NCBI GenBank assembly: GCA_001584585.1
Contig: LSYV01000228.1
Coordinates: forward strand, 1-15,364
Direction: 5' to 3'
Source: Gonium pectorale
Lineage: Eukaryota > Chlorophyta > Chlorophyceae > Chlamydomonadales > Volvocaceae
Length of the DNA stretch: 15,364 bases
Shown here: positions 13,654-15,364 of the stretch, one piece after another
How positions within the stretch are numbered: the stretch's first letter is position 1
Layout: each line of letters starts with the position of its first letter
Notes under the pieces: generated by a model
The model's database searches: none
What the model was told of the DNA's origin: nothing
What the model saw: the letters and a program-made list of their open reading frames with translations, nothing else
Made by a program: the position numbers and the translations under genes

Positions 13654-14168
13654 CTTGCAATCCTATTCAAGCTGCTCGTTCCGCAGTATCAAATTAGTGA
13701 CGAAGAAGGCCGGTTTGGCGCTTCGCGGACTTGGTTCACGTCGGGTCACTACAGATGGCCTGGGGTATAACCGCGGAGGGGGTATTATGTGTATATCGTG
13801 CTTTTCTTATACCGTGCTTTTCTTATACCGTGCTTTTCTCTTCCGATCGTCATCCGCTCATCAGATCGCCAAGCGCGCTCAGGCGCATCATCCTTATATG
13901 TTACCTTTGGGTCCTTCCACTTCAGCTTAGGGGGTTGTTCGGTAACCGCGGTCTCGCGGCCACGCCGCCCATGGAGCCCTGAATTCGGCACAGAGGACCG
14001 CCCCGCCAACAGGTCCAAGCCAGCGCGAGCGATACAATGCATAAGGGACTATAGATACGATGCTAGCATCACCATTGGCGCGGAGGCGGATAGTCTGGGC
14101 TTGCGTCCGCTAGCATGGGCTGGCGCCCGCGGCCGTGGGTACTGGCCCAGGGCTAACCAGTGCTCGCA
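13654..14168. other. Stretch without a supported gene
   Basis: It contains the 16-bp tandem repeat at 13797-13839. Frames on both strands are open for about 80-130 codons, but they are distorted by the repeat and show no motifs. Confidence 0.4.
13797..13839. repeat. 16-bp tandem repeat, about 2.7 copies
   Basis: CGTGCTTTTCTTATAC occurs at 13797 and 13813, and its first 11 bases again at 13829. Confidence 0.85.
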
Positions 14169-14284
14169 CTCTGAGACTACACAGCAACCTATTCCACACT
14201 GATTGCAAATAGCTATCCTATTGAGTCCCTAATAGCATCCAGAAGCATGATGCCCCATTAGCGAAGCGTGTTCACCAAAGCGGC
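14169..14284. repeat. Inverted repeat pair, right member
   Basis: This is the reverse complement of 11058-11153, with about 20 extra bases in the middle (around 14198-14227). Confidence 0.75.
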
Positions 14285-14701
14285 TCACGGCATGTCGGCT
14301 TTTGCTTCGTAAGTGTATGTGGAAACCACAGCTTACTGCCTGGATGCTATCCAACACTCAATCATGTTTGAATGGAGGTGCGACGGGCCTTGCACTGCAA
14401 CTCGTCATGCGAGAGAGCATAAACCAGTTAGTTGTTTCCAGTTGATTCATTTATGGAGTATGCGCCTAACAACTCCGTCACAATTTAGGGTAACCAGCCG
14501 CAAAGAATGCCAGGGAATGCACGAACATTTTAGTCCTGCCTAGCATATGGTAGAGGCATAATTCTCCAACACCAAGAGCAGTCTATTCCAGCAAAGGGGC
14601 TATGTCGCGGGCATGTACGGTCTGCGTACGGCAACAGTGCGGCGCTTCACCCTGTCCAATTTTGCCAGATCAGTACCAACCTAGCGCTCTCTAAGCACAT
14701 G
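14285..14701. other. Stretch without visible features
   Basis: Only a short plus frame (14313-14543) is open and it has no motif. If the outer inverted repeats belong to the KDZ element, the missing 3' exons would be expected hereabouts, but I find no KDZ motif. Confidence 0.4.
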
Positions 14702-15034
14702 GTTACTTGGGTTGAGGCCATGTAATCATGCTTTTTTATTTCAATCAGTGTACAGTGCAACCCGCCTTCACATGGGCTGCGGGGGGCAGCATGGCCGGCC
14801 AGTTTGGGTGGCACAGCACCCAGGACACCAAGCAAACGTGTTGTTTTCCTTGCGGTAGTGAGTGGCGCGTTCATTCCGCCAATGTTGTACAGAGAGAGGG
14901 CCTTAGGGTCTCCAAAGGTATGGCAAGAATCGGAAAGCTGAAACAGCAGCCTTGAAGAAGGCAGGGATGGAAAGACGCGTCAAGGGCCTGACCAATACGG
15001 AAGCGTGAGGCCGGCGCCTCGCATATGATTTGCC
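14702..15034. repeat. Right arm of long outer inverted repeat
   Basis: This is the reverse complement of 1-334 at about 98%. A 75-codon plus frame (14728-14955, including MAGQFGWHSTQDTKQT) is open in this arm, but the equivalent frame in the left arm is interrupted by the single-base indel. The outer limit is unknown because the left arm is cut at the window start. Confidence 0.9.
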
Positions 15035-15145
15035 ATTGAAGAAGTGCCAGTACGTGACGCCTTCGCGCCAGCCACTTGCACCAGCCATCGAACACAAATC
15101 AACTAATGCTGACTTGCCGGCAACGTCGTGCCTTACACTTCATAG

Positions 15146-15364
15146 ACAGTAACCTGCCACAGCGCCACAAAGGCCGCTACAGGCCTGAGCCTGCCGACTC
15201 CACACGCCGGGAGTAAAAGCAGAAAGCGCCGCTGGCTGCCACTCTTCGGCAGCCTCCTAGCTGAGCCACTACCGACACAAGCTGCAGAGGCCGTGCTGGA
15301 TGCTGCTGTGCGCATGCCACAGCTGACAGGCAGCGGGAATGGGCTACGAGATAGTTCTTACTCG
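15146..15364 (+). CDS. Open frame running off the right edge, unknown
   Basis: After a TAG at 15143-15145 this frame is open for 73 codons to the last base. It includes SKSRKRRWLPLFGSLLAEPL and VLDAAVRMPQLTGSGNGLRD, a mixed composition that looks plausible as an exon. A possible acceptor (ATAGACAG) precedes it. There is no clear start codon and no recognised family. Confidence 0.25.

Noticed and set aside
13981..13996. GAATTCGGCACAGAGG resembles a cDNA-library EcoRI adaptor (vector contamination)
   Set aside because: It differs from the standard adaptor and sits in continuous sequence with genomic repeats on both sides. Probably coincidence, though worth a vector screen.
14728..14955. Gene in the right inverted repeat arm
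   Set aside because: The equivalent frame in the near-identical left arm is broken by a one-base indel and there is no recognised motif.

Overview
The window looks like nuclear DNA of a green alga, most likely a volvocine chlorophyte (Volvox/Chlamydomonas relatives). This is inference. The support is moderately high GC, short GT-AG introns of about 65-100 bp whose phases fit, TGTAA polyadenylation motifs, a KDZ-type transposase, and retroelement Gag sequence with algal-style zinc knuckles. No prokaryotic operon, rRNA, tRNA or CRISPR array is visible. Almost everything recognisable is mobile-element derived, and the elements are nested in one another.

Outer frame: positions 1-334 and 14702-15034 are long inverted repeats, about 98% identical. 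The left arm runs off the window start. Just inside the left arm (about 352-1550) is the 5' part of a Kyakuja-Dileera-Zisupton (KDZ) transposase gene: four exons in one continuous frame, three short introns, then an unpaired splice donor where the gene is cut off. Next is a roughly 0.65 kb repeat (1660-2327) with a second, damaged copy in the same orientation at 11594-12240. On the minus strand each copy holds a phased 11-bp GTTCAG/CTGAAC array, an AT-rich leader and the first codons of an unrecognised protein. Between 2524 and 3461 lie an orphan 78-codon ORF, C-rich and proline-coding simple repeats, and a two-exon orphan gene fragment.

Centre: a young LTR retrotransposon fills 4347-10897. 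Its 537-bp LTRs differ at only one or two positions and are flanked by a candidate 4-bp target duplication, CGCC. It encodes Gag with two zinc knuckles and a retropepsin-like protease split by two frame changes, the second at a run of 15 G. Downstream are two further ORFs, one with a signal-peptide-like start. It has no reverse transcriptase, RNase H or integrase, so it should depend on another element for mobility. It landed in a region open on both strands (3885-4346 joined to 10902-11084).

Right part (11058-14284): a short inverted repeat pair (11058-11153 / 14169-14284), the damaged repeat copy, and a minus-strand broken gene (12584-13467) resembling a LINE ORF1 protein (coiled coil plus C-terminal nucleic-acid-binding part), itself bracketed by a smaller inverted repeat pair. 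The far right edge has an open frame running off the window.

The most unusual items are the RT-less gag-protease element with extra downstream ORFs, the two 11-bp phased arrays, and the layered inverted and direct repeat architecture.
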